Positions 11,801 to 24,707 of a DNA stretch of 64,000 nt are shown one piece after another. Origin of the DNA: Tigriopus japonicus (taxonomy: Eukaryota; Arthropoda; Copepoda; Harpacticoida; Harpacticidae); NCBI GenBank assembly GCA_010645155.1, contig CM021320.1, positions 6,209,247 to 6,273,246 on the forward strand, given 5' to 3'. The translations under genes were made by a program, and so were the position numbers. Within the stretch, counting starts at the first letter, position 1, and the number at the start of each line of letters is the position of its first letter. The notes below the pieces were generated by a model. The model was not told the DNA's origin and made no database searches. It was given only the letters and a program-made list of their open reading frames with translations.

Positions 11801-13693
11801 CCCCAGCTCCTTCGTCTCCCCGTGCTCTACTGAAATCGGAAATCCCCGATCATAATGAACCTGATGAACCGAAAGGTATAGCAAATGGCTCTTTACCCAA
11901 GTCAGAGCCAGTTTGTGCCGTGTCCTCAAACCCTATTGTCAAATCTGAAGAGGAATGCGGGGTTATCAAGGATTTATTGACTCTCAAAGTGAAGCGGCCA
12001 AAATCCAAAAAGTCCAAGAAAGATCGCAAGAACTTGGATAGTGACGATGCCGACGATCAGTCTCATTCTCATCATCGGCGTCATCGTCATCATCACCATC
12101 ACCAAAAATCTAAACGCGCAAAGAAAGCAGAAAGACGAAAATCCAAAGAGATGTCCAACGACCAAGAACCTGAATTTGTCGAAGCAGGAACATCAGGTAC
12201 GTTCAATGTGATGGAGTTTTTCTTGTTTCAAACTTGATCAAAATTGTTTGGATTTAGGTTGTCATCGCCGCACTTGTGTATTGGAAGAAAGTGACTTGAT
12301 GACCGATACCCGTATTTTGTTCCGAATGGATGGATACTTTTACCCAGGCAAGATACAAGAAATCAGTCCCCCTGATATTTACGGTGTTCTTGTGGATCAC
12401 GAGCGAGGAAACAAACCTCACATTCTAACTCGAGAAGAAATACTCAATGAAGTGGTAAGTGCCTCTCACTCATTATTGACTAACTTGCCTCTGGAAGCAT
12501 TTATACGTGGCATTTTTCTATCGATAGATATTGGAGATGCGACCACCTTCAATTGACAGCATTCCAATAGGAACACGGGTTTGCGCCTTTTGGAGCCACA
12601 AATATCATTACCTTTTCCCAGGCAAAGTGGGCGATCCTGAGTTAGTCGACGCTCGTCTTGGCTCTGATTATGTGAATATTGAACTGGACGACGGTGATAG
12701 TCGCGATATCTCCCTGTCCGACATTCGCCTACTCCCGGTAGGTTATCCCACCGTTCAGTACGAACCAGATGATATTGGTCGGAGGCGACGGAAGCAATCA
12801 ACGGATTGCTCCTCAACAGAAGCTTCGCCTCTCAAGTCAAGGCTGTTGGTGCGGACCACCAATCCAGTAACCGTCATTCCAAAGGCTAGCTTAAAGGTGA
12901 CTTTATCTGTCAAAGGCAAGACCAAAGAAAATCACGGCTCCCATCAAAATACTTCATCGGGTTCTTCCTCTCATGAAGTAGCAAAAGTAAAGGTATTGTC
13001 TTCGTCTTACCGGTAGACTGATATGAAAGTTTATTTTTATCAACCTTTTTTATAGGCAAATGTGAACCCAGACAAGAGAGACACAGGAATATCAGCCTTT
13101 CTGCCCAGTCAACAATTGTGGAATTGGTTTGGACCTCCAGCAAAAACTCCTAAAAAAGGGCGTGGACGCATCATTCACACGGGCATAGCTCGAAAGAAAG
13201 AGAGACTTTTCACCGGGGATTGTGCCGTGTTCTTGTCTACAGGACGACCAGATCGACCTTTTATCGGCAGACTCGATTCCATGTGGGAAACCAGCACTGG
13301 TAACAAAAGAGTCAGAGTCAAATGGTTCTATCATGCAGCAGAAACTGAAGGGCTAGCCAACCAAGGGAAACGGGTTCAAGATCTGACACTTCCGGTGAGT
13401 GACCAGTTCAAAGTGCATTCGTTGCATGGGGCATTTTTGAACAAAAGATTATCTCTTAATCTTATTTATAGGGTGCCCTGTTTGAATCCATGCATTATGA
13501 TGAGAACGATCTGCAAACGATATCACACGGATGCGAGGTGTTGGAAATTAGCAAGTTCAGGGAAAGAACACTTCAGGATCGAAGCAAGTTGGACAAGCTT
13601 TATGAAAACAATGATCTGTATTACCTCGCCGGTCAGTATGACCCTGTTGAAGGGACCATCGAGTTTGCCAATGGAGTATTTGAGGAAGGGTGA
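8826..13693 (+). CDS. BAH and Tudor-like domain chromatin protein (winged eye / BAHCC1 / TNRC18 type)
   Basis: Seven exons join in phase: 8826-9099, 9175-9369, 9443-12196, 12258-12454, 12528-12992, 13056-13394, 13472-13693 (1,481 residues). All introns are 60-80 bases with GT..AG ends. Residues 1 to about 1070 are low-complexity, rich in Ser/Pro and Lys, with a His-rich stretch (12060-12110) and basic, nuclear-localisation-like clusters. About residues 1085-1250 hold two Tudor-like modules, read from RILFRMDGYFYPGKI and GTRVCAFWSHKYHYLFPGKV. The C-terminus (about 1340-1481) is a BAH domain: GDCAVFLSTGRPDRPFIGRL, then VRVKWFYHAAET and a final DLYYLAGQYDP. This order (disordered N-terminus, Tudor-like, terminal BAH) is known from Drosophila Winged eye and vertebrate BAHCC1/TNRC18, which read histone marks; that role is inferred here. 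ATG 8826 was chosen because it opens a Ser-rich segment; an upstream in-frame ATG exists at 8727. The third exon could instead begin at 9421, adding seven residues. Confidence 0.88.
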
Positions 13694-14848
13694 GAGTCTG
13701 AGTCGGAAACAAAAGTACCTTGTTTGACTTGGCCGTTCTGAAACACAAGTTGTATTTAGACCCAACCGTTATTTAGATTTCAAGAAACATCAACAAATCT
13801 CATTCTAACTTACTTTGAGGTGGTTTTCACCATTGGTTTACAACTTTAAATTGAATTCAGTACTATTTTGTCCTCTGAAGTTTTTAAAATGTCATAACAG
13901 TTTCTGTTTAGTAACGGAACACGAACCTCACAACTTTCCCCCAATATTTAACAATGCATGGACTTCAAAAGACTAGTTTTTTTAGCTGAGTAGCTGATCC
14001 CGTATCTAAACATGAATTTAGAAATGACCATGCGTGTCTTCTGAAAATGAACGAGGCTTTTGCAGATTTCAACCAAATAATTTGACTTTCTTAAAACTGT
14101 ATTTGGACATGGATTTCTTCACATGATCAACTATTTCAAAGAAATTTATTCGTTAAGTGCAACATAGTGTGTGCTTCGAAGAGGTTTGTCTCGTCTTTCA
14201 AAATACAATTCAATGCTTCTTCGGTAATACTTACGAAAATATTGATAATAATATAGTGATTGCAATGAAAAGGATCTGATGAAAATAATATATTTTTTTG
14301 AGGGATTCATGGTGGCACTCCCCCAAAATATGCGAACATATTACTACTTTACTAGTAACTACTTTTAGTAATTCTAGTTGCCGTTTTCTCTTTTCTCTAA
14401 AATACTGGGAATAGCATCACAACTGTAATTATGATATCAATATATTTTACAAACACACATATATACACTTCCCTATGATTGATATGTCTCATCATAATCG
14501 TGTTTACACGTACCTGTTACTGCGCTGTGCTTCCTTTTAATTCAGAAAAACCTACTTTATGACATTATTACAAATCAAATATGATGACAATATTTCTATT
14601 TTTTCGTGTCTTGTACCCATTCATGCTGAATCACAATAAAATAATATTAAGAAGCGTGTAAATGATTTCAAGCATCTCTGTAACAAGACGGAAATGTATA
14701 TTTCAATGATGCGAACAAGAGGAATTAGCAAAGTTAAAAAAGATGCGATCGCTTTCTGGAATGGAGAGACTTTGTAAATTTAGAGGCTTGACATCAATTC
14801 GAAGATGAAGGCGACGAATTTCTACCCTTGAATCCGACAAGGAGACCA
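13694..14848. other. 3' UTR and convergent intergenic region
   Basis: AT-rich DNA between the stop codons of two convergent genes (BAH gene on +, Caskin on -). A plus-strand AATAAA lies at 14635. No coding signal seen. Confidence 0.5.
14635..14640 (+). promoter_or_regulatory. Possible polyadenylation signal AATAAA for the BAH gene
   Basis: First clear plus-strand AATAAA after the BAH-gene stop, giving a 3' UTR of about 0.95 kb. It would lie about 200 bases from the Caskin stop codon, so the two 3' ends may overlap. Confidence 0.35.
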
Positions 14849-17800
14849 TCATGACGACGACGATTCCGGTCCATCTCTCTCTGAGTGAAGCATAGCATCC
14901 AACTCATCGGTTAGATCTGCTAGCATTGAACCAATGTCATTTAGAACGTCTCCAGCACTTCGCTGACCGGGAGATCTAAATGAGGAAGAACAATAAGTTT
15001 TAATACGCAGGATGGCTAGTTAGCTAATACTGGGCATTTTACCGATTGAGCTTGGTTTTGGTTTTTCCTTCGGTGGTCTCTTCGCAAGGGCTCCGTTTGA
15101 AATCAGTGTCATTGTTCTCATCATCTTGGTTGATACACTCGGAGTTCAAAGTCTCTTTATGCCGAAGTGTCCCGGCATGTTCATTTGCGAATGGAATTTG
15201 CTCCAAACTCGGCAGCGGCTGAAATGTGACAAATAGATGTGTTTTGACTTCCATTAGAAAACATGAGAATGTTCACCTACATCTAGCGAGGAATCACTTC
15301 CAGGATCCGGCAACTTCAAAGGCTCGAATTTGGCCAAATGGTCATCAATTCTTTTCTCTTGTTCTCTGGAATTTGCCATGATTTTAGCCACTGGAATAGG
15401 CTTGACCAAGCCTTTTGGACGAGGTAAGGTCCCTCCGCTTCCTAAATCTTGACTTGAAAGTAGTGCTCGTGCTTGGTGTTGAAAGTGCGACTGTTTTTGG
15501 TGACGAATAGCATCAACGTCGTCCATGGTTTTCCCATGAGACCATGAAGGTAACCCAGTGGAGCTGCTCACGGAGGGCTGATGATATCCTAAGGAGTCAT
15601 AATGGGGTTGTTGGTGCGGAACAGACGTGAATCGAAGATTGGCCATTCGCGGAGGAAAAGCTGGCGCTTGAGAAGTGACAAAATCGTCCAATTGTGGTCG
15701 ATCTGACAGTGTAGGTGAAGGAAGAGGCGGACGAAAGAAGCTGCTCTGACTAGGATGCGGTTCTTCTCGCAAGTTGGAGGCCGATGCATGTAATGCGGCA
15801 TGAGAACCCGGATGATGATCGGATTCGTAATATAATTGTTGCTGCGGGTGAGCGTAGGTGTTATTGTGTTCGGAGGCATAAGTGTGTCGGGAATTCATGG
15901 CTTGGGAAAGTCCACGCAATGGAGAGACTGGAGCCATGGGCAAATTGCTTTGATGTTGTGACGAGTTAATTTGAATGATTTCCGGTTGGTAAATAGGATT
16001 TCCTCCAAACGAGCTCGTACGTCCGTTGAGTGCCAAGTCTGGTCGAAATTCTGGGGCTCTTCGATGATCGTAATTGTAATGATCCGCAGATGGTACTTTG
16101 GGTCGTGGTGACATCATGCCTTTGGGTGGTAAGGCACCTTCACTCGTTCCAATCATGGCTCTCTTCCCACTACGGATTTCTTTAATCTTCTTCACCGCCA
16201 AAAGGAATCTTTTCTGATGGCCCAGCTTGTAAATGCCCACGTCTTCTAAATCTTCGACACAAATCTGTAGTACGTCCGTGACCGTGTGATATCCTTGAGA
16301 ATGGAGTTGAGCCCCGTAACTTGAAAGTCGAATTAATCGGAGCCATTCGTCCAAAGAGCCCTAAAAAATGAAGGGACGAGTGTGAGAAGGAAATTATAAA
16401 GAAATTAGAAAGTATTTTGAGCCAAAGGGGATAAAATCTAAAGCGATAATACTTACTGGAATGTGGTTTGGAAGACTGTCCCCAATGTTGAGCTTTGATA
16501 TCTCGCTCTTCAACTTCTTTCTATGATTGGGTTTTTTGATTCCTATAGCTGTCAAATCTTCCGGGGTCATCCGTGAAATTGTAGGCATATCGTAGCCAGC
16601 CGAATCAAACAAGTCAAAGTAGTCCTCAAAATTCAAATCCGACAGCCAAATGTTCAGGATTTCCCGATCCTAAATACACCATGCAAACAAGTTGTTATAA
16701 TCAGAACGTAAGGTTGTAATTCTGAAAATCGTCATTGCTTTTTACCTGCATCCCATTCTCGACCAACTCGTGAACATTGAGCGTGCAAATGGCATCTTCT
16801 CCTCGATCAATGGAACCCAAGGATGAAGATGACGAGTGACAACCAGGTTTTGACCCGGAACTAATAGCGGCGTGTCGCTGATGTGGATGCATTCGATGTC
16901 CACCTTGAGACGAAAACGTGGACATGATGCTGTTGGATTCGCGGCCACTATCAATACTTGTGGTGGAATTCCGACAGCCACTACTGACTGAGGAGCCAGT
17001 CGTAACGTAACTCGCAGTACTGTCATGGCCAATACTGTCCCTACCAGGGCTCTGAAATCCAAAAGGAGAACATGACGTATGCTGAAAATAATCTAAATTT
17101 CCCATTCCAAATGATCCATACCAAGGTCATGTCAATTCCTTGATCATCGCTAAGATTGCGGTATGATGATCCACTTTGGAGCTCGATTGACGAGTGCCTT
17201 CCCGAGTGGACCAAGTTTGGTTGAGAGGGTCCATCTAAGTGAAGGAAAAAGAAATAGAAATAGAGGGATGGGAAAATATTGTATATGATGAATTTTTTGT
17301 ATTTACCTTCTGCTTCAGTCCAGGTCGGCTTAAACGACGACAAACATCTGGAGGGTTGAGGCTCTTGGACAGATCCAGGAACTGAGGGTGGCAACACGGG
17401 TTTGGCCACAGTGCTGGCCCTATTGGCCTTATTCATACCTCCGACTAAAAGGACGGAAAAATAGGTATCATGAATTTCAACGAATATTAATACCAAGCTT
17501 TTGGAATCAACTTATAAAGGAAAACATCAAGTGAACAGAAACAAATAAACTAAAGACTTTAATTATTAATTCAGTCTTTAAAATAAACAAGCTCCTACGT
17601 CTGTCAACTGATCCATCGAGCAACAAATTCTTCCATGAACCCGAAGAACGGAGGTTCTTATTCTGAATTCCAGCAGTGTGATTCAATCCAGAGTTCTGAC
17701 GACGACTAGCCAAAGGCTGATGATGGCCAGCCCATTTTTGAGTGCCAGATGCCGATGACTGAAGTCGATCATTCGAGGAGCATCGGAACAAGAGATCCTC

Positions 17801-18136
17801 CTTCGAGCAAGACGCACTTTTGATATTTTGGTTCAAATCCACCAAAGAATTACTCTTCCACTTGTCTGCCCGATTCACATTGAAGAAAGATCCTGCCCGA
17901 GAGAGCCGTGCAAATGGATGATTCGGTCTCCGAGGAGGCAATACAGAAGGTGGCACCTTAAACTCTCCACTTTGAGACAAACAAGAACGGTCTTTTTGGA
18001 ACGATAGCGAGCGAGCTAAACTGGGTTTTCGGAAGATCTTGCCGATTTTGGTGGGTGGCAATGGAGGTGGCATATCGGTTGTGGTTTTGGGCCCCCATTT
18101 TCTAGGTAAGGTTGAAGATTTGTTGGACAGATGCAT
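14849..18136 (-). CDS. Caskin-like scaffold: tandem SAM domains and C-terminal tail (5' end uncertain)
   Basis: Eight minus-strand exons join in phase: 18136-17599, 17444-17307, 17234-17122, 17051-16746, 16669-16457, 16360-15281, 15218-15043, 14975-14849 (896 residues from the ATG at 18136). Residues 370-432 form SAM domain 1 (NIWLSDLNFEDYFDLFDSAG ... DLTAIGIKKPNHRKKL) and 438-502 SAM domain 2 (DEWLRLIRLSSYGAQLHSQG ... DVGIYKLGHQKRFL). A long Pro/Ser/His-rich segment follows, then an acidic helical tail (DVLNDIGSMLADLTDELDAM) typical of the Caskin C-terminus. Family knowledge: Caskins are presynaptic/axonal scaffolds whose tandem SAMs polymerise and recruit partners such as LAR phosphatases. 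The ankyrin repeats and SH3 domain of full Caskins are not seen. The frame stays open upstream to about 18190 (reading ELKECVRRLAKLRT), and a possible acceptor lies there, so exon 1 may be internal with 5' exons far upstream. Otherwise this is a short SAM-only isoform. Confidence 0.87.
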
Positions 18137-18190
18137 TTTTGTCCTGAGTTTGGCAAGCCTTCTCACACACTCTTTGAGCTCACTTCAGGA

Positions 18191-21100
18191 ACGAGTGAGT
18201 GTTTGTGGATGATTTTGGCAAACATCTGGTCGTCGCGACTTATTCATCGGCGCTGCTCACAAATGGTGGTGGTGGTGGAGGAGGAGGAGGAAGAAGAAGC
18301 CATGCCCAATGGATGAAATTGACATACGTTTGAATTAAGTACAAGCACGCACGCCCATCAAGCTCAAGCTCCACTGGACGACGAGGATTGGACGGTAGTG
18401 CCTCGATAGAGACTCCAAGACGAGTGACTAATAGTAGAAAAAGAAGAAGAAATGTCCGGCCATGATCAAGCTCAGACGGAGACGAATGCTGCCCCTATCA
18501 AAACAAGTTCGACATCAAGTTGAAATCCAAATCTTGGTACAAGCCATCGTGACTTTGAAACCTTCAGACACTAACTCCTGTCTTCTTCTTCCTTCTTCTT
18601 TTCTTCCACCACCGATGAAGAAAAATGTTGTGAAAATCCGAATCCGGATTCGGTCGGTATTAAGTAATGATCCTCAGCAATGCATAAACATTGATATGGC
18701 AAAAATGCACTTTTACCCGAATGAACGTCCTTTATCTAAACAGATCGGAATTACGCCTTGATTTATATATTGAACTGAAACAGTCCAGTGCTAGATGACT
18801 AGGAAAAGTCCATTTTCGGAGCTTTTTCTCCTATGTACATACGGTATTCCCTATATGTCTCCATATTCATGAAAGTTTAAAGAGTATGCTAAAGTTTATA
18901 TAATATCATATCCGACTATCTCAACACATTCGAATGCCGAATTCGTTGGAAACCCGTCTTACTGCCCAAAGCCATCCCTAACTCGGGTGCACATACCTCT
19001 ATGGGACGACCGTTGAAGAATCACCTCCCTTCCTCCCTCTCCTCGATCCCCCGTTCTCGGGTTGTTGGTGTCGTTGACGACGACGACGACGACGAACCCT
19101 CAGTTCACCTTGGCTTTTTGGTGGACTCCTTACTGCACTGGGTACACAAGCTCCCAAAGAGCTGAACAGGCCAGGAAATCTACACTTCTCTTTCGGAATG
19201 GTAGCACAATGTGCTTCAATTTATAGCCGTCTTATGTCCGTGTACATGGGAGGGCAAACTCAGTAGCACTTGTTCAACTCGAAAACGAGTACTAAACCAA
19301 TGACAACCATTCTCACCATTAGCCCGATTTCTAAATCTCACCTCAAAATGGCTTGATTACCTCAAGAGGATTTACATGAATCCCATCCCCACGATCATTA
19401 AAAATGCATGCATGTATTGCTTAATGGACGTTTCTGGCGAGCTGTCATTATTCTGCTCATTACCATAATACCAAAAAAAGTTTAGTCATTCAGTATACCA
19501 TACCAGCCAGGACTCTCGAATAAAAAAGGAGTCCCTACTGTTTATGTGGGCCTAACATGTCAATTTGCAAAAAGCAATCTTCTCTACATTTGGCTTGCAA
19601 TTTCTCACAATTACTGAAAATCATAGGAAAATACTAGAAGAAAACAAAACAATGATTGAAACACCATCCTCGGAAAAAATCAACCATACGAGACAAGAAC
19701 TAGACAAGAAAAAATGGTATCCAATAATCCAATAATCAACACTCCCTTTTCCACAATGACACTTTTTAGAACAAGAAGTTCTAAGTGACTACGGTTACAG
19801 CCAATAAAGAACAATGTGAACAAAACTACTTTAACGATTTGGAAAAGAGCATTGTTGTTCTTGAACGTTTTGCTCCAATCAATGCTATCAAAATTTCGGG
19901 ATAAAAATGTTTTGGTTAAAACATTAGACTAAAGTGTGATTTCACTGATTAGTAATGCATGTCTTGGGTATAGGCAAGTACGATATGTATAAATAGTATT
20001 CTGATCAATAAATCGATGGTTAATTAGGTAACACAATCTTTATACGGTTTTGTTCAGTTTCGGTAGAATAACTAGTTACCCAAAGGCCAGGAATAAGTTT
20101 TTTTCTACAGAACGTGCCTTCACAGATGGAAAAAAAATCTCGTTTGGGCTGACTTGCTAGGTGGTGCTAAATGACTTCAGTTTGTTAGGCATTGATTTCA
20201 TCGTAAATCTTGCCACTATAAATGTCCAATGATTGCATAAGACCTATAAAAAGCAAAAAATATCTGTCTCGTTACACGATTGAATCCTTGTTGTACAAAG
20301 AGGGAAAACCCTGTAAAGATTTTCGGACCTTATAAAAAATAGGAATAATATATTCGTTCCTAACAATTTGTAGTTGCGTCGACATGACAACTCATTTCAA
20401 AGGACACATTTGTCATCCTCCAACTGCCCATGATCCATTTAGCAAATAAAATGGGGCAACATTTGGGTGGAGTAGCTCCAGCAACTTTCGTAATTAAAAG
20501 TGTCTACATGCATGTCTTCAGAGACTTTGAGCATAGAATTACATAAACTTAAATGAAATTTCAGATTAAGTTTCTTCGTTGAAAAAAATAACTGATAGGG
20601 TTCCAGTTTTGGATTTTCCTACTTATTGAAGGAAAAACGGAATGATTCCTTTTCTCAAAACGCTAAAAATAAAGGTACATTCGAAATGCCTACTATTACA
20701 CTAAATTTAGTTTTCGTACTCGTTTCATTGGTTTCATGTATTTATTTGTCGAAGAACCGCCAAAATGTAAACGAGAACATTAAGCAAGACGTATGCACGC
20801 ATGACAGCTTGATAATTGTAAATAAGATCTAACTGACTATTCTACTCTAATCTGCAATTTAAGGGAAATGTCGAGCTCAATAATTTTGAAAAAAAACTTT
20901 CGTAGATTGTATTTGACGCAATCCATTTAATGCTCTCTTTCCTCATTGAAATGTAGAGGGTATGAAATTTGAATCTGCCGAGTGGAAATTGAGCAATCTT
21001 TTATACTTTACAGAATAAATTATAAACAGAATAAATTCTTTTTTTATAAAGACTTCTAGCCTTCCATTGGCCTATGAGAGACATCTTGAGATGATCACTA

Positions 21101-23130
21101 CAGTGAAAAGCTTGCAAGTAAATTAGTTGGGTAATGGTGTACGACACGTTGTTCAATAAATATAATCATTTGCCGTTTCTCCCGTGGAGTGATCAAAATT
21201 CTCTATTTCCATGGTCATATCCGTGGTTTTTTGTTCTATAAAATGTTTGCAGGATGTGTGGCAGAGAGGATTCTTAGAAGCTCCATGGATCTTATTAATG
21301 ACTTGTAAAATCGAAATATTTGCGTTAGCTCGAACATAAAAACAGAATTCAGTGGTCAATGGCTCACTCCAAACATGGCCTATGGTCTGCGGCTCTTAAC
21401 AATATTTTCTTGTGAATAACGTCTGTTTTCTGTAAAGATTTTAAGTTTTATGGGAGTTAGATACAAGTTGACGTAAAACTCATCAGATGGAGTTAATCCG
21501 TTGAAGAGCCATTCTTATTGTTTTTCCCGCAAATCAACTAAAGATTGTCGTCCTGACTTTTGGATGGGATTGTAAATTGTTAGATTCTCTCGAACTTTCG
21601 ACAAATAACAACGATTAACAACATTCTTGGCGTGTAAGGCGTCAATTCATCTCGATCTCTTGCGCAATCAACCTCAGTATTTAACTTAGACGAATTAAGT
21701 GGCTGAGCCATTTCCGGTACCAAGTCATCCTTGAAAGATTGGCAAAAAGAAGGACAAACTTACCGCTCTTAATTTTTCTCATGCTGATTGTGTCAAACGG
21801 AACCAAGGGATGCTACGGATATTGAACAACTTAGGAAAACCGGGGAGTTATTAGCAAAGAACGGAGCTCATGCTCAAACACTCAACACTCACTCTCTACA
21901 ATCTCAAACTAGGTTAATGGTAAAATAGGACGAATCCAACCAAAGGGTTACATTGAGCAATGGGTTACAATGTAGAACGTAAAACAGTGAAGCAATCCAA
22001 ATCATAAACGGGTGTTGAGGGTCTACATCTACTTCTTCATATTTCAGATTTGAATAGGATGCTTGTTGGTGCTGCTCACTTGTTGATTAACTCAGAGTTG
22101 TCAATTGGGATCAGAACTTGATCTCGTTAAGAGTTCGACAATGTCACTTGGGGACTCCAAAAAGTCAACACGGTGTCCCATGGTTCAATCGGATCATCAA
22201 ACACAAGCACTTCACTCACAGAATTGTCTGGCACGATCAACGAACGATCTGTTACCATCCCATGGCAAAGACTTGAAACAATGGACTTTAATCTCGTGCA
22301 CAATCAACAACAGTATTAATAAGTAAGAAATCGTATCATCTATGAAGCTGTAGTCGAGGAGGAAATAAGCATTATTTGTCTGTACGTACTGGACTGTACG
22401 TACGGTCCCGTCTTCCTCCTCCTCTTCCTCCTTCTTCACCACCATCCATGGATCCGCATTACTCAGATCTGATGTTGATGATGGCCAGCCAACTTTACCA
22501 GAGTCGCAGGAAGACAACTAGCCAGCCAGCCCAAGACCTTTTGGGCCGTTCTCAGGCTTCCTCGCCTTTAAACGAGGATGACGGATACGTGGAATAGGAA
22601 CATCAGCTAGACTAAGATCCGTAATGACCCTATTGCCGAATCGTTGTATATTTTCTGAATCATATCATTGGCGGCAATTTGGAGAATGAATGCTTTCACA
22701 AGAAAGAAGTGCGGAGTTAAAAACACTCTCAAAACACGCCTCAATGTTTTATTGGTTAAATTTGAAGTTCATGAAGTATTGACCAAGACTTGGATTCCTA
22801 AATCATATTATGGGGTCCTTTAACGAACAACTGACTGGGAGGTCACAGTACATAAGATTAGGAGGTCACCAGACTAATACAGCTCCCGATATTGCACTCT
22901 GACACGAAATTTTGACCTATTTTTGAACTTCTCAATGTTTATTGGACACATAAGAACTGAAATCTTGCTAAATAATGTTAAAAGGTTGCACGTTATTTCT
23001 ATTTTATTGGTTCCGCTTAAAGGACTCTATAGGGATGATATAACTAAATTCATATCAGACAAGAGCTTTGTAGTACGTGGAAAGAGACAAACAGAGGATG
23101 CTTTTTCATAAGACCAAGTTAAAAAAAATC
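18191..23130. other. About 5 kb without a convincing gene
   Basis: Upstream region of the Caskin-like gene. A GGTGGTGG/GGAGGAGG microsatellite lies at 18263-18300 and a GAC repeat at 19078-19096. Two plus-strand stretches at 22105-22326 and 22440-22597 (ending NEDDGYVE) have coding-like composition but no recognised domain and no solid splice pairing. A small frame at 20626-20832 has one hydrophobic segment. I do not call these genes. Caskin 5' exons on the minus strand could lie in or beyond this region, but none was identified. Confidence 0.4.
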
Positions 23131-23136
23131 CTCTGA

Positions 23137-24059
23137 GCAGACATGTACCAATTACATTTAAAATGTGATCAATTACATTTGCATTTGATTTCAAAACAAA
23201 ACTAAACCTTAAGGAAGGCAAAGTAACTCTGTGAATTAACGCGTTAATGAAAAAGTTAAGTGCAAAGTGTAAAGCTAAAGCTCTATCTAAAACGCTCTGA
23301 TCAAGTAGTTTTGATCAAAGATTCTTGACTTTTTGATCCACAATGTCAGTTAGGGTTCCATATCTGCAGAGTTGGGTCAATTACGTGAAAAATGCAATTA
23401 ATTACAATTACTTCATCAAAAATTGTAATTAATTACATTTACAATGACATTATCCAAAATGAAATTGACTTCAATCACAATTACATGACAATTACACGAC
23501 ACTTACATGTCAATTACAATTCTTCCCTCTCTTTCACACTTTTGCCTTTTTAAAACGATGAAAAATAAACAGATCTGCCATTTTTTAAGTAACGATGCAA
23601 CAACTGGCAACTTATAATGGCTGAAAGGTTAATATGAAAGAGTGAATTACAAAAACCAAAAGCTTGTGAACGCCTTTAAATTTCAAAAATATTATACCAT
23701 TAAGCACAAGGCATATTTTGTATGCCCTTGGTTATGAAAAGCCCTAAATCCTGATACAAAAATCATGGTCCAAAGCTCTTGTAGTTTAAAAGTATTTAAA
23801 CATCACAAAGCTTGGGTGTGTATTGTAACAAAAGCTACCTGTTTGTGGCATCACATTGACCGCAAATTGATGACAAAATAGTTGTTTGTAAGTAAAAACT
23901 GATAAATTGGTTTTATGATTAATTTGGGGAAGATAGATTTTGAAAAGTAATTGGTAATTTGTAATTGAAAATTCGCCAATTACATGGCCAGAAATGTAAT
24001 TAATTACAATAACAATTACTTGGCCCAAAAATGTAATTGAAATTACGTATTTGTAATTA
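23137..24059. repeat. AATTAC/GTAATT-rich dispersed-repeat region
   Basis: Clusters of AATTACAATTAC-like motifs occur at 23137-23190, 23376-23520 and 23946-24059, separated by ordinary AT-rich DNA. The pattern fits a DNA element with satellite-like subterminal blocks. The outermost blocks begin ACATGTACCAATTACATT and, read on the minus strand, GCATGTCTAATTACAAAT, which may be diverged terminal inverted repeats. A further block (TTGTAATTGAAATTAC) lies beyond the fold-back element at 24710, so that element may be inserted within it. Confidence 0.5.
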
Positions 24060-24707
24060 GACATGCACAAGGTTGCTCCAAGTGAGCGTTTTAAATCATT
24101 CCGCGGGCGGCAAAACAAGGCCGTTGGCTGTGCTGAGTTGCTCAGCCCATTTTGGCGAATCGAAGTTTTTCCCATTTTGACGAGCATTTGATGATTCTAG
24201 GTCCTTGGAAACGATCGGTATTTCACTTAAGGATACCTTGGCTGGAATTGGGTCAATAATATGCAAAAAATAATATTAGGGTGATTGATTTAAAAGCAAG
24301 TAAGCAGGCCTTGTGCTATTGCAAAAATAGGACTTAACATTGATCCAAACACTAATATTAAGATGCGGATTTATTCAGTGGGTTCCAAAGAATCATTTCA
24401 ATATTTCAAAATACTTAACATATAGAGAAATGCAATATTTTTTAACGATTCTTTCTGTTAAGATCTTATCTTTTCTGTATCATTTTCAAGCAAACAAATT
24501 GGGCATATTTTCAACCAAGTGAAAACAGAGGGATCAAAACATAAAATTAAGATCGTTTCCAGGGACCTAGAATCATCAAATGCACGTTAAAATGGGAAAA
24601 ACTTGGATTCGCCAAAATGGGCTGAGCAGCTCAGCACAGCCAACGGCCCTGTTTTGCCGCCCGCGGAATGATTTAAAACGCTCACTTGAAGCAACCTTAT
24701 ACATGTC
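24060..24707. mobile_element. Fold-back / MITE-like element with 157-bp inverted arms
   Basis: Arms 24060-24216 and 24551-24707 are near-perfect reverse complements: GACATGCACAAGGTTGCTCC on the left pairs with GGAAGCAACC-type sequence on the right, both arms carry CCGCGGGCGGCAAAACA, and the arms end inside GGAAACGATC. The 334-base middle is AT-rich with no coding capacity. No transposase is present. Both sides are flanked by GTAATT-rich sequence, so a target-site duplication could not be defined. The superfamily is unknown. Confidence 0.82.

Noticed and set aside
20626..20832. 68-residue plus-strand frame with a hydrophobic segment
   Set aside because: AT-rich, no recognised family, no neighbouring splice signals. 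Compatible with a chance frame.
22105..22597. Two plus-strand segments as exons of one gene
   Set aside because: A GTAAG follows the first segment and a pyrimidine-rich stretch precedes the second, but frames and composition are not convincing and no domain is visible.
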